A stretch of 37,929 nucleotides of DNA from Chara braunii (lineage: Eukaryota > Streptophyta > Charophyceae > Charales > Characeae): positions 1,747,387-1,785,315 of the forward strand of contig BFEA01000126.1 in assembly GCA_003427395.1 (NCBI GenBank). The letters run 5' to 3'. Made by a program: the position numbers and the translations under genes. The notes under the pieces are model-generated. The model did no database searches and had not been told where the DNA came from. It saw only the letters and a list, made by a program, of their open reading frames with translations. Each line of letters starts with the position of its first letter. Positions within the stretch are counted from its first letter, which is position 1. Shown here piece by piece: positions 19,032 through 29,321 of this stretch.

Positions 19032-20339
19032 TGTTACATGCCCGGTTGGGCGATGTACATTGTAACCAAGTATCCGCAATGTGATGAAAATGACTGAATG
19101 GACAATGCAGTGCACGTGAAATCTCAACGAGCAGTGTACACTCTGATATATACAAAATGATGTTTTACAACGCCGTGGAAGACTTAGATACAAGTCCTGA
19201 CCTGACCGGGACTGACCTCTTTCACGTAATACAAGATAGCGAAGCAGAAGGCTAGAATACTAATGACGATCCCAATCAATGTCGCAATGCAGACTAAACA
19301 TACATCATTTTCACCACAATGGGTAAAGGGGTTTGGCGCTATACACAGAAAGAAGCGCCAGGTCCAGCCATGCACAGACGAAGAGGAGGGGATCAGACGA
19401 AGAGGAGGAGAGGGATGGGAAAGTCGTCAACACCAAGTCTCGTTACAAGTCCGAGCTAATCCCTCGTCAAAATGTCTCAAGACCAATGTCGAGTCTGGAT
19501 CCAAATGTCACCAAGCTCTCCCTCTCTCTCTCTCATAGTTTGTTGATGCAGTGAAGTCAGATATCGAGAGTGTGAGAGGGAGATTGTGGACTGAGAAGAG
19601 GAAGAAGAAGGACTCTCTCTCTCTCATATGCCAGGTACTAACCTGTGAAGGTGGCGCTGTGCTACATGTACCTTGAAAACGAAGTTGGAGCGATGGCGTT
19701 GCAGGTAAGTCCCTCTGGCCTCCACCCAATCTCTTTCCCTGTATTACTACTCTAGCTATGGCGCCCAACGTTGAAGACTACAACTAACGCTACTAGCGCC
19801 CAACGCTGAAGACTACTGTTAACTCTACTACTACTCCTGCAATGCTCCTCCAGAGTGTTGCTGCCGAATCCTGAAGATTACCTCCTGCCTCCTGAACTGC
19901 ACGTGAAGTTCCTGGGAAGTACCCAGGAACTACCTGCACCCTGCAGGGCGGGTCAGTCCTTTATAGTGTTGGCCTGTCGAGGAGGCTGCTCTTGCCAATG
20001 TCAAAACGTGCCAGACCCTTGGGTTGAAGCTCAAACAAAGGTTGTCTTGAAAATAGGCCAAAAATGGCCTGAGCTAAAACCCTGGTTTGGTGCATGAGTT
20101 TCGGGGCAGGCCCAACTCATGAGGGCCCAGAAATGACCCTCAGTTTTAGGCTGAAAACACTAAAGGTCGGAAAGGCCCTGATTTAGCTGAAACGACACAG
20201 GGCCTGTAGGCCCTTGTTTTCAGGCTTTCAGGCTGAAACAACACAGGGTTTGTAGGCCCTTGTTTTCATGCTTTTGGCCTAAAAACGTCACGGGTCTGGA
20301 ACTGGTCCGTGCAGCCTGTTGTAGGCGCAACATGTAACA
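19032..20339 (-). repeat. LTR (3' LTR of the minus-strand element)
   Basis: It begins TGTTACATG and ends CATGTAACA, perfect 9-base inverted ends with TG...CA termini. It matches 26677-27964 along its whole length with scattered substitutions and small indels. It contains a CT run near 19518-19535, a 46-bp tandem duplication (TGAAAC(G/A)ACACAGGG at 20188 and 20234), and a TATAAAGG box on the minus strand at 19968-19975. Confidence 0.95.
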
Positions 20340-20350
20340 CCCCCCCTTCC
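20340..20350 (-). promoter_or_regulatory. Polypurine tract
   Basis: On the minus strand GGAAGGGGGGG directly precedes the 3' LTR. This is the expected position and composition for the primer of plus-strand cDNA synthesis. Confidence 0.85.
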
Positions 20351-20857
20351 TTATGAAGTCAAGTCGGGGCGAGGGCGAAGCTGACGATCTAAAGGTGGAA
20401 CGTGGATGAGGGTGCGACGTGGAGCCGAAGATACTGGCTTGCCTTGCATCTTGCGTTCGTAGTGTGCGAGAACATCCGGAACTGTTGCTTGGAGTTCCGC
20501 ACAGGTTAACCAACGGTCAGCTCGGTGACTGCAGTACGCAAAGTGTACCAAGTACTCGGTTGGCCTGTTGTCGTAGTGTCGCTGGGAGATGATATTGCCC
20601 ACCTCTTGAAAGTCGTCCATAGAGGGTGGGTCTTGCGATCGTCGTCCGGGAAAATCGTCATGTTTCGTTGGCGTATAGAGACCCAACTTGGAGCAATGAA
20701 AGACCGGGTAGACGGGCAAGTGGGCGGGCACCTGAATGGTGAAGGAAGGTTCTTCGGGTGCATCCCCGGCGGGTGCCACGATCGACCAAGGCCCCATCCA
20801 TTTCGTGAGGAGCTTGTGAGAGATATCTTGTTCAAGGCTGAATTTCGTGGCGGAAAC
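20351..20857 (-). pseudogene. Gypsy integrase C-terminus with chromodomain-like end
   Basis: The frame continues from the integrase after a TAG at 20858-20860. It reads KWMGPWSIVAPAG-like sequence, then LPVYPVFHCSKLGLYTP, the conserved stretch that follows the integrase core in gypsy elements. It ends with EYLVHFAYCSHRADRWLTCA, which has the spacing of a chromodomain (YLVxF...W(L/E)). The family role is to guide insertion by binding chromatin marks. It ends at a stop next to the polypurine tract. Confidence 0.8.
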
Positions 20858-21980
20858 CTAAACGAGATCGCCAACGTGGAATGGGCAAGGAAGACGCTGG
20901 CGATTGGCCTGTTGGCTCATGCGTTGCTGCGTCTTGGCCATCTGGTTGCGTGCCTTGACAAGTAGCTCTTGCATCCGTCGCAAGAAAAGAAGATGGTCGT
21001 CACTCTCGGCCGTTCGTGGAATGATTGTGTCCAACAGAGAAGTGACCGGCGAACCGTGCTCGAACTCGAAGGGCGACATCTCAATAGCCGGGTGGATGGA
21101 AGAGTTGTATGCCAACTCGACATTCGGCAGCCGCTCAACCCAATCCTTTTGGTCGGGATGGATGAGAGTGCGGAGGAGAACCTGTGCGGTTTGATGCGCC
21201 CTCTCCGTTTGGCTATCGGTTTCAAGTTGGGGGTGGCGAGCCGAACTTGGCTTGAGAGATGAGCCCCAGCGTTTGATGAGCACCAACTAAAAATCGGACA
21301 TGAACCGAGTATCACGGTCGCAGACGATTTCGTTGGGGTGACCCTTGGTTCGAATCCAACGGGCGTAAAGAACCTCGGCCAACTCTGGTGCCTTGGCATG
21401 ATAGCGGCAAGGCAAAACCATGGCGAACTTGATGAGTCCGTCGACCACAGTGAGAATCCCATCCACTCCGGTCTTATGCTTGGGGAAAGGGCCGGTAATG
21501 TCCATGGCAATCGCTTCCCTTCGCCGCAAGGGGACCGGTAACGGTCGCAACTCGTCGTACGGACGATGATTGTGGGATTTGCCGCAACGTAGGCAAACCT
21601 CGCATGACTCACAATAGCGTGTGACGTCATCGAGAAAACCGGGCCACCAAAAGCGCCTGCGGAGCCGGCCTAATCGTACGATTGACTCCAAAGTGTCCGG
21701 TGGCGGGAGCGTCGTGGAACTCGCCAAGAAGTCGTGTGCCCAAGTGTAAATCTCGTGGCACGCAAAGAAGATTTTTCCCTCGCGAGTGGACGCGCAAGTA
21801 CCCCTCTTGGATCCGATAGTGCGCTTGTGCCGGATTAGGAGAGGAGCAATTTGCGTACTTGTCGCAAAACTCGGGGTCGACTTGGTAGCCGCGGATGAAG
21901 CTGTCCCGCAAGTCGATGTTAATTTCAAAAGTTGAGTAGACTGCGGTACAATGGTCCAAGCGTTGTGAAAGAGCATCCGC
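20858..21980 (-). pseudogene. Gypsy integrase
   Basis: The zinc-binding region reads HDAPATGH and CESCEVC. The core follows: AMDITGPFPKHKTGVDG supplies the first Asp, IVCDRDTRFMSDF the second, and TERAHQT the Glu. The frame changes near 21680 between HFGVNRTI and RRRFWWPGF. There is an in-frame TAG at 21287-21289 directly after MSDF, and the same frame then continues LIKRWGSSLKPSSARHPQ. The family enzyme joins the cDNA to host DNA. This copy cannot make a full-length enzyme. Confidence 0.88.
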
Positions 21981-22253
21981 AAAATGGTTTGACTTGCCCG
22001 GAATGTGGTCGGGGAAAAAGTCAAACTGGTCGATGAAGACCATCCAACGGGCAATGGTGCTATGGACCGTGTCGTGGGTCTTGTCGAAGACCAATGGATT
22101 GTTATCTGTTACACATCGGAACTGCCTTCGACCGAGAAGAAAATACCGGCAGCTCTTGAGCGTGTGTAAGAAGGCCAATAATTACTTCTTCCGTACGTCG
22201 TCAATCGAGTGCACGACGGACACTTTCTTGCTAAAGTACTCGATCGGGTGTCA
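21981..22253 (-). pseudogene. Gypsy RNase H region
   Basis: The RT frame passes a TGA at 22251-22253 (after EQHDGVD) and a second stop near 22180. It then continues as LLGRRQFRCVTDNNPLVF and FDFFPDHIPGKSNHFADALS, the TDNNPL and KSNHFADALS motifs of gypsy RNase H. TTDASDYDIGAVLEQ lies just before the first stop. The family enzyme removes the RNA strand during reverse transcription. Confidence 0.85.
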
Positions 22254-23183
22254 GTCCACACCGTCATGTTGCTCGAGGACGGCACCAATGTCATAGTCGG
22301 ATGCATCGGTAGTGACATGTGTCGACAAAAACGGATCGTAGATGCGCAACACTTCCGCGGATAGCAATGCGGCTTTGAGAGCCAAAAAGGAAGCCCGCGC
22401 ATTGTCGTCGAAGTCGAATGGCCGGTCTTCATATTGAAGCTTGGATAAAGGAGCTACAATCTTCGAGTATCCCTTGATGAAGCATTGATAGTAGTCGGTT
22501 AAACCAAGGAAGGAACTGACATTTGTGACGGTCTTCGGCTTCCGCCACTTTTGGATGGCTTGAATCTTGTTCGACAACGGACTGATGCCTTCCGGTGTGA
22601 CAAAATGGCCCAAGTATTCCATCTCTTGTCGGACAAATTCGCATTTGTCGCGGTTGGCTTTGTACTTGGCGTGGCGGAGCGTCTCCAACACTCGTCGAAG
22701 GTGCTCAAGATGATCCTCCAATGTCCGGTTATAGACGAGAATGCCGTCTAAGTAGACTAGTACGAACCGGTCCAACATCGCACGAAACTCGTTGGTCATT
22801 GTCGCTTGAAAGGTCGTCGGGGCATTGGTGAGGCCAGAAGGCATAACGATCCACTCAAAATGCCTGTACCGTGTTTTGAACGGGGATTTGTAGCAATCTT
22901 GCAGCCGTAAGATCTGATGGTAGCCCGACTTCCAGTCCAACTTCGAGAAGAATTTCGCGTCACCCAAACGCTCGAGAAAATCATCAATCCGCGGAAGAGG
23001 TCCCCCGTTCTTGACGGTTTGTGCGTTGAGCTTGCGGTAGTTGATGCACAAGTGAAGATCCTTGTTCTTCTTCCGTACGAAGAGAACTGGCGCACCGTAT
23101 GATGAGCTACTAGGGCGGATCCAGCCCTTGTCCAACAGATCATCGAATTGCCCGCGGAGAACTGCGACCTCTTCCTCGCTCAT
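22254..23183 (-). pseudogene. Gypsy reverse transcriptase, catalytic Asp replaced
   Basis: The domain is intact in length: WIRPSSSSYGAPVLFVRKKN, LCINYRKLNAQT, DWKSGYHQI, MPSGLTNAPTTFQ, and then LVYLDGILVYNRTLEDH, where gypsy enzymes have YxDD. The glycine codon is at 22743-22745 (GGC, one base from GAC). The second catalytic aspartate is therefore lost, and the enzyme would be inactive even without the stops. Further on, EYLGHFVTPEGI and FLGLTDYYQCFIKGYSKI are the usual thumb/connection motifs. Confidence 0.93.
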
Positions 23184-23462
23184 GCGATAGATGCATCATT
23201 TCGGTGGCATGGCACCGGCCTCAAGAATGATCTCGTGGGAGATCGACCGATCCGACACCATACCGGTAGGAGACTCGAAGATGTCGGTGAACTCGTTGAG
23301 CAACCGCACCACTCGGGGGTCCGAAGACAAGTCCGTAGGTGAAGATTCGGCCGTCGGGGCGGCTCGTAGAAAACATAGGCCTATCTTGTCGGGGCGGCCC
23401 GAAAAGACTTGGCCGTTACAACTTGGCACCGGATCGAGGAGTGTGGAAGAGGAATGGTACAC
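23184..23462 (-). pseudogene. Gypsy PR-RT linker
   Basis: This part is in the same frame as the RT, separated from it by a TGA at 23196-23198 that falls between AMPPK and CIYRMSEEE. It reads DPRVVRLLNEFTDIFESPTG and HEIILEAG, the usual lead into the gypsy RT. The change from the protease frame occurs within about 23400-23460. Confidence 0.8.
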
Positions 23463-24333
23463 GGTACTTCGACGTCGAAGGCGTCACGAACGATAAGTGT
23501 CCTCTGATGGAAGTTAACTGTGTAATCGGCACTTGCAACCCAAGCCATCCCCATAATGATGTCGAAGTCCGTGTCCAAGACGTCAAACGTCACTGGTTCC
23601 CATGCATGAGGCGCGAAATAAACTGACACGGCTTCAATGTAGCGATTGAGGAGTAGTTGCGTCCGACTGTTCGCCAACTTGATCGCCATCGGGTTTGGCT
23701 TCCTTCGAACTTGTGCGCCAAGGCCAGCCCTTTGGATAAACGACTGGCTGATAAAATTGCGAGTCACACCGCTATCCAGCAAAGCGTTGCAGGACGCTTG
23801 CCCAACTTGGATGCGGACATAAAGGAGCGGTGAGTTGTTATCATCGTACCGCTGCATGCGAAACTCGCGGGCCACCTTGGTAACATACGCAAGGATGTCC
23901 CCCACCGCAACTTCATCATCCGTCAGCGAAGATGGTGGTGCATAGAAGGCTAAGTATGTGTGGAGATGGGCGCATAGTGTTGCGCATTGCGGTCCCGGCA
24001 AGCAGCCTGTGGAAGGGAGAGGAAGCCATGCAAAATCCTCGGACGTCAACGGGTCCACGACCTCTATGTTGAACTCGTGCGTCGAATCCCTTGAAGAACC
24101 ACTTGAAGACGATCCATTGTTGTTGTTGCCGGACGGAGATGAAGCCGCACACACATCTTGTCCTTGGGCTTGAGAACCCAGCGAAGGAACGAGCCGGGCA
24201 GCATAGTCCTCATAAGAATACAAGAGAGGACTGTCGACTTTCGCATGTGCCTCGGAATGAAGAGAGCTCGCTCGCGAAGCAACCGATTCCGAAAGCGTCG
24301 AGAGTGCAGCCGCATCACTCTCGGCGGTGCTCA
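23463..24333 (-). pseudogene. Gypsy aspartic protease (retropepsin) region
   Basis: An open frame runs from beyond 24333 down to 23381. A long Ser/Asn/Gly-rich linker precedes the protease core VGQASCNALLDSGVTRNFIS, with active-site DSG at 23768-23776. FDIIMGMAWVASADYTVNF follows, the usual flap and hydrophobic-GMxW region. In the family this enzyme cuts the Gag-Pol polyprotein. The frame is -1 relative to the zinc-knuckle end of gag. Confidence 0.9.
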
Positions 24334-24340
24334 CTTTCCC
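24299..24340 (-). promoter_or_regulatory. Candidate -1 ribosomal frameshift signal at the gag/PR junction
   Basis: On the minus strand the gag frame reads TCG GGA AAG TGA. GGGAAAG (24334-24340) fits the X XXY YYZ slippery pattern, and the stop at 24331-24333 follows at once. Ten bases downstream a perfect 8-bp stem CGAGAGTG/CACTCTCG (24316-24323 and 24299-24306) closes a 9-base loop. The protease frame is exactly the -1 frame (GGG AAA GTG AGC). A single-base loss during decay would leave the same frame relation, and G in the last slippery position is not the preferred base in eukaryotes. Confidence 0.4.
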
Positions 24341-24785
24341 GAAGGGAATTTGCCTTTGACTAGCGTGGGGCACGTTGCGGTGTCGTGCACCACGCTGTTG
24401 CACCACAAGCAGTATTGGTACTTAGTACGGATGCGATACACGCCTTCTGAGATACCGTAATGTGTCCAAGCCTCTTGAGCTGCTGGTCCAGACCCGGGGG
24501 CTGAATAAGTGTGTGTCTTCGGTTTGCCGCATCCTCGCCCTCTGGCGGGGCGACCACCATCCCGGATGGCTGCCAATCTGTCTCCTTCCTCAGAAGAGGC
24601 AGCCTCGTTTGAAGGGTCGGTCGCTATAGTTGCTACGACCGCGACCACTTTCAGCCGATGTTGTCATCTGCTCTGGCCTGCAGCAGACGAATGGCCCAAA
24701 TTCTTGGCTTCAATGTTCGTCACGATGATCAGCGAGGCTTTATCAAAAGGTTGCTCACTTGTGGTGAGCGTCTCCGCAACTTGCG
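24331..24785 (-). pseudogene. Gypsy gag, C-terminal part with CCHC zinc knuckle
   Basis: The frame reads DPSNEAASSEEGDRLAAIRD, a basic RPARGRGCGKPK stretch, and then the zinc knuckle CLWCNSVVHDTATC (C-x2-C-x4-H-x4-C) encoded at about 24371-24412. It ends FPSGK at the TGA at 24331-24333. The family protein packages genomic RNA. The start of this part lies in other frames upstream because of gag frame changes. Confidence 0.88.
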
Positions 24786-25846
24786 TCAAGGCGTTCTGCA
24801 ACGCCGGGCATCATGAAGAAGTGCTTGATAGCGACAAATATCGACGACAAGTTGGGCGTGGATGCCAAGCGTTGGTACTCGGTGATCAAGTCCGTGCTTG
24901 GCAGGTCGTTCTGAAAGAACCGTTGAAGTTTCTTGGCTACCTGAAGCTCGTGGGGCTCCACTTGAGATCAGCCCAGATGATCTTCGTATGCAGCCGGAGG
25001 CTGTGACGTTGTGCGTGGACAACATGTTGTCCAGCCATGCCTGGCACGCACCCCCTGAGCGGGAGTATAAGTATGCGTGCCGGTTCAGGTTGATAACGTA
25101 GTGAATGTCCAACTTCAACTCGAACTGCCGCCACCATGGAATCGGGTCTGTCTTCATTGCATCGCAGAAGATCGGCAGTCCGTCAAACTTTGGGATGCTC
25201 TCGTGAGTAGTCGTGGTCGGACTGGCTGCGGCGGCACAGATCTGCTGGTCAATCCGCTGATTTGTCGCTAGAGCGCCGTCCTTGAGAGTCTTGACGTCCA
25301 TTTCCAAGACGTTGACGCGGTCCGTCAAGTTGGAGGGTCCGGCGGAGGTGGCTATTGCAAGTTGTTTTTCCAGCCAGCGCACCCGGTCAAGCAGTTCATC
25401 AATAATTTGAATTTGCTTCCGGACCAGGATATCCATGCAGAGGATGTCCTCTTGCTGTGCTGCACAGGTGGCGACCAAGTCGCTCACATGTTCGATCATA
25501 GTTGCAAGGCCACACACAGCAGAGGGGGCACGCTCCTCTTCAGCAGCCACTGCCCATTCGTCGGCGATCACCTCGATATCCCCCTCGCATTCGAGCAGTT
25601 TGTCTCGGCGTAGTCNACGACGTTTGTCTGCGGCCTTCCTTGCTGCCTCGGCATCCTCCTGTCGCTGCTGTTCAGCGAAGCGACGCTGTTCCTCTGCCTC
25701 CTCATCTTCCTTNTTACGTGCGGATGTTGCCGCANNTGCCCGTGCTTGAACTCTGCTACCATNTNCAGCATGCGGGTCTCATAGGCCTCGATAGTCTCGA
25801 CCGGCTGCTGCTCCATGCCGCTTATCTTTGAGCGGGTGAGCACCAT
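24786..25846 (-). pseudogene. Gypsy gag, N-terminal and central parts
   Basis: A likely start ATG lies at 25844-25846 (MVLTRSKISG). The first frame runs to 25568 and then changes. The next piece reads VRWLEKQLAIATSAGP, ESIPKFDGLPIFCDAM and DPIPWWRQFELKLD, capsid-like gypsy Gag. Two closely spaced frame changes follow: LHTKIIWADLK is in a second frame near 24980-25000, and VEPHELQVAKKLQRFF and LITEYQRLAS are in a third. Both changes recur in the second gag copy at 37 kb. Ns at 25616, 25713, 25735, 25736, 25763 and 25765 blur the first 93 codons. Confidence 0.85.
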
Positions 25847-26658
25847 GCACTGACGTGACCTGCTGCTGTGATGACTGGTTGCTGACGTGGCACTACTGCC
25901 GTGTCCTNGTGACGTGGCTTGCTGACATGGCAACTCACCAATGTCGTCGCAGGGGGTACCCAGAGGCAGATAAAGAAGACCATAAGGGGCAACAACATAG
26001 GTGGGGAGGGGTGGGATAAATCGCCCAGATAAGGAGCCACTAATTAAAAAAAAAAAAGTTTGAACTTTGCCAAAAAATTCGAGAAAAAGACAAAAATACT
26101 CGTTTGCAAGTTTAGTAGGCCCCCCAATTCCCTTGAAGTGCGAAATTATCAATGAGAAAAAATATTTCGAACTTTCAAACCGCAAATGATTTTCTGATAA
26201 AAGAATTCTGAAAATGAAGTACAAAAAAAATTTGGAATTACTCAGATGAGAGTACGCGCAGTTGGAGAATAATAACTGCAAGAGGAATTCCCGTACCGTT
26301 TAAAAAAACAAAAAAAACGATTTCGGAATAAAAATATTCCGGATTTCCAAATAATGGGAAATTGCAAAAGGAAATCGAAATTTTTGAAAAAGAAGATATT
26401 TCGGACTTTCAACAACGAAATTTTGAATTTTCAGAAGAAAAACAAAATCGAANATTTCATATGTTGCGNTATTGCGATTTTCCACAACANAAATAGTGAG
26501 AAAACAAAATCCAAGAAAANAAAAAANNTTCGATTTTCGGCNGTGAGGTCAAAATCGTGATTTCGGGGGCTAACTAGTGTGCTCTAACCAATCATTCAAA
26601 ATTAATCAGCTACCTAGTCCGCGCACATGTGTCAGATCAAGTTGTCTTGATTCACGTG
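25847..26658 (-). other. 5' leader of the gypsy element
   Basis: This lies between the PBS and the gag start. It contains GC-balanced sequence next to gag with repeated TGACGTGG/TGACATGG words, and a long A-rich part (26041-26560 on the plus strand) full of CGAAATTTT/TTCGGA-like words, with several Ns. No coding sequence recognised. Packaging or dimerisation signals would be expected here but cannot be identified from sequence alone. Confidence 0.6.
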
Positions 26659-26674
26659 CGGTGTTCCGATACCA
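26659..26674 (-). promoter_or_regulatory. Primer-binding site (initiator Met tRNA-like)
   Basis: Two bases inside the 5' LTR the minus strand reads TGGTATCGGAACACC. It matches the common plant PBS TGGTATCAGAGC at most positions. The location and the TGG start are as expected for a tRNA 3' CCA. Confidence 0.8.
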
Positions 26675-26676
26675 AC

Positions 26677-27964
26677 TGTTACATGCTCAGTTGGANGATG
26701 TACATAATAACCAAGGATCTGCAATGTGATGAAAAGGACTGAATGGACAATGCAGTGCAAGTGAAATCTCAACGAGCAGTGNACACTCTTNTACATACAA
26801 AATGGTGCTTTACANCGCAGCGNAAGACTTAGATACAAGTCCTGACCTGACCAGGACTNACCTCTTTCACGTAGTACAAGATAGTGAAGCAGAAGGCTAT
26901 AATACTAATGACGAGCCCNATCAATGTCNCAATTCTGACTAATCATACATCATTTTCACCACAAGGTGTGAAGGGGCCTGNCACTATGCANAGGAAGAGG
27001 CGCCAGGTCCAGCCATGCACAAACGAAGTGGAGGGGAGAGATGGGAAAGTCNTCAACACCAAGTCTCGTNACAAGTCCCAAATAATCCCTCGTCAAAATG
27101 TCTGAAGTCCAATGTCGAGTCTGGATCCAAATGTNACCAAGCTCTCCCTCTCTCTCTCTCTCTCATAGTCTGTTGATGCAGTGAAGTCAGATATCGAGGG
27201 GGTGAGAGGGATGTGGTGGACTGAGAAGAGGAAGAAGAAGAACTCTCTCTTTCTCATATGCTAGGTACTAAGCTGGGAAGGTGGCGCTGTGCTGCAGGTA
27301 CCTTGAAGACGAAGCTGGTGCGATGGCGCTGCCGGTAAGTCCCTCTGGCCTCCGCCCAATCTCTCTCCCTGTAGTACTACTCTAGCTATGACACCCAATG
27401 ATGAAGACTACAATTAACGCTACTAGTACCCAGCGCTGAAGACTACTGATAACGCTACTACTACTCCTACAGCGCTCCTCCAGAGTGCGGCTGCCGAATC
27501 CTGAAGACCACCTCCTGCCTCCTGAACTGCACGTGAAGTGCCTGGGAAGTATCTAGGAACTACCTGCAGCCTGTAGGGAGGTTCAGTCCTTTATAGTGCT
27601 GGCCCGTCCAGGAGGCTGCTCTTGCCAATGTCAAAACGTGCCAGACCCTGGGGTTGAAGCTCAAACGAAGGTTGTCTTGAAAATAGGTCAAAAATGGTCT
27701 GAGCTAAAACCTTTATTTGGTGCCTGAGTTTCGGGGTAGGCCAAACTTATGAGGGCCCGTAAATTACCCTCAGTTTCAGGCTGAAAACACTCAGGGCCGG
27801 AAAAACCCTGATTTAGTCTGAAACAACACAGGGCCTGTAGGCCCTTGTTTCAAGTTTCTGAAACGACACAGGGCCTGTAGGCCCTTGTTTTCAGGCTTTT
27901 GGCCTGAAAACGTCACAGGTCTGTAAATAGTCCGTGCAGCCTGTTGCAGGCACATCATGTAACA
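26677..27964 (-). repeat. LTR (5' LTR of the minus-strand element)
   Basis: Same ends as the left LTR (TGTTACATG...CATGTAACA). A TATAAAGG box on the minus strand at 27588-27595, about 370 bases from the outer end, is shared with the other LTR and is the likely promoter. A CT run occurs near 27144-27165. Several single Ns. Confidence 0.95.
27588..27595 (-). promoter_or_regulatory. Putative LTR TATA box
   Basis: TATAAAGG on the minus strand is conserved in both LTRs (the other at 19968-19975) and placed where U3 should end. Transcription would run toward gag. Confidence 0.5.
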
Positions 27965-28014
27965 GTGTGTGTGTGTGTGTGTGTGTGTGTCTGTGTGAGA
28001 GAGAGAGAGAGAGA
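27965..28014. repeat. (GT)n then (GA)n microsatellite, right of the LTR element
   Basis: About 13 GT repeats start directly at the LTR end, then CTGTGT and a GA run to about 28014. With the TG run at 19010-19031 it marks the split insertion site. Confidence 0.93.
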
Positions 28015-28402
28015 ACATGCACGCACTCGCATGTCCTGCCCTGAAATTAAACAAATGCCGCACACAACCAAATGATGGATATCTTGTTCCTGAATCAGGC
28101 ACTGAATCTGCCCACATTTTGCCAATGGGCAGGGCATGAGGCTCTACGCCTGGTCCACTAGCTGTTTCTATTTTTTGGGGGATCACGCACATCTACTTAT
28201 CTTTTTGGGGGCAGGGCAACAATGGCCCCGCCCCCTGTTTTTTTTGGAACTGCGGACTGGTAAGGGTCCATCGCCATGCAACAAATGCCCTTAGGGCTAT
28301 GAACACAGATGCAACAACCCACTATACTGCAGGGCTGCGAACAAAGACTGTTGGCCAACCCTTCCCAGGGTAGGTGTGACTCTCCATATCGTATTGTCTT
28401 AA
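28015..28402. other. Spacer, no gene seen
   Basis: No recognisable frame, and no tandem or inverted structure of note. Confidence 0.5.
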
Positions 28403-29085
28403 CCCGGAAAAACCGTACGTAGGTTCTGTTCAACTTACCTAAAAAAAATGGGTTTTCCGAAATCGCTGAATTTTCTTGAATAGAATGTACAGTCAAATAT
28501 AATGAATGTACGTTGTATTCAAATAGAACCTGCGTACGTTGTATTCAAATACAACATACGTACGTTGTATTCAGAATTTTGATAATTTTATTTTTTTCAC
28601 AAAAATAAAAAATTTCCTAAAAAAAAATAATGCATAAGATTTCAATACAAACAGCTTTTGCCTGAGGGTCATGTCGAAATTCACAATCGAATTAGACACA
28701 ATATTGAATTTACCTGGGCTGGTTAGTCCGATAATAATACCTCAAGGCCATCGTCCTTATCACCACCGAATTTGAGGAAAAAANCAAAAAGAATAAAATA
28801 TCTTTTGAGGGCATTTTTCAATATTTTGAACTATTTTTTGATTTTTAAAAAACTCTGAAAAAAAACTATGTTGTACAAAGTTGCAATACGAACAACTTTT
28901 TTTTGAGGATCTTGGAGAAATTACCAACCAAATTTGAGGGAAAATCAAATAAAATGATGTTTGNTACTACAGGCTCCTGCAAAGTTGTACTGTAAAACTC
29001 GCTGTATAAAGTATGTACTTTGTATTGGAATACAACGTATCCCGTACTTTGTATTCGTATACAACGTACGTAGGTTTTTTCCAGG
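28403..29085. mobile_element. MITE-like element with terminal inverted repeats
   Basis: The left end CCCGGAAAAACCGTACGTA matches the inverted right end CCTGGAAAAAACCTACGTAC with two small gaps. Near each end are palindromic motifs of the type GTTGTATT-CA-AATACAAC (28538-28555; also 28508, 28560, 29015 and 29044). The 683-bp interior is AT-rich, carries a diverged internal duplication (28615-28790 versus 28855-28955), and codes for nothing recognisable. I find no clear target duplication, so the exact limits are uncertain. Confidence 0.6.
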
Positions 29086-29321
29086 CCATAATTCCAGTCA
29101 CTCCAGGGGCGGGGTCCCACTCACCCAGATTCTTCACTTGAACCCTTCACCCTTCCACCAGGGTTACAGTAATTGTAATTGCGACCTTGCCCAGGGGCTA
29201 GGTCCTACTGACGTGTGTTCTTCATTCTTGACTGCCGACGATAGCGAGAATACGCAGATCCATGGTCAGAAATGAAAAACACCATGTAGTGGGACTCCGA
29301 CCCAGTACCGAACACACAAGG
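29086..29321. other. Spacer before the LINE tail
   Basis: No gene or repeat recognised. It borders the poly-T run that marks the LINE 3' end. Confidence 0.5.

Larger units (their letters stand above)
19032..27964 (-). mobile_element. Ty3/gypsy LTR retrotransposon, chromovirus type, full length but decayed
   Basis: Two LTRs of about 1.3 kb bound an internal region read on the minus strand. In order from 26676 to 20340: primer-binding site, leader, gag with CCHC, retropepsin, reverse transcriptase, RNase H, integrase, chromodomain-like end, polypurine tract. The pol order PR-RT-RH-IN identifies Ty3/gypsy, and the chromodomain-like end suggests a chromovirus. Flanks on both sides are GTGTG, so a 5-bp target duplication fits, but it cannot be separated from the microsatellite. 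The two LTRs are visibly diverged, so insertion is not recent. Coding capacity is lost through several stops, frame changes and a catalytic RT substitution. Confidence 0.95.

Noticed and set aside
21347-21357. GGTTCGAATCC, like a tRNA T-arm
   Set aside because: It lies inside the integrase coding region, with no acceptor or anticodon arms around it.
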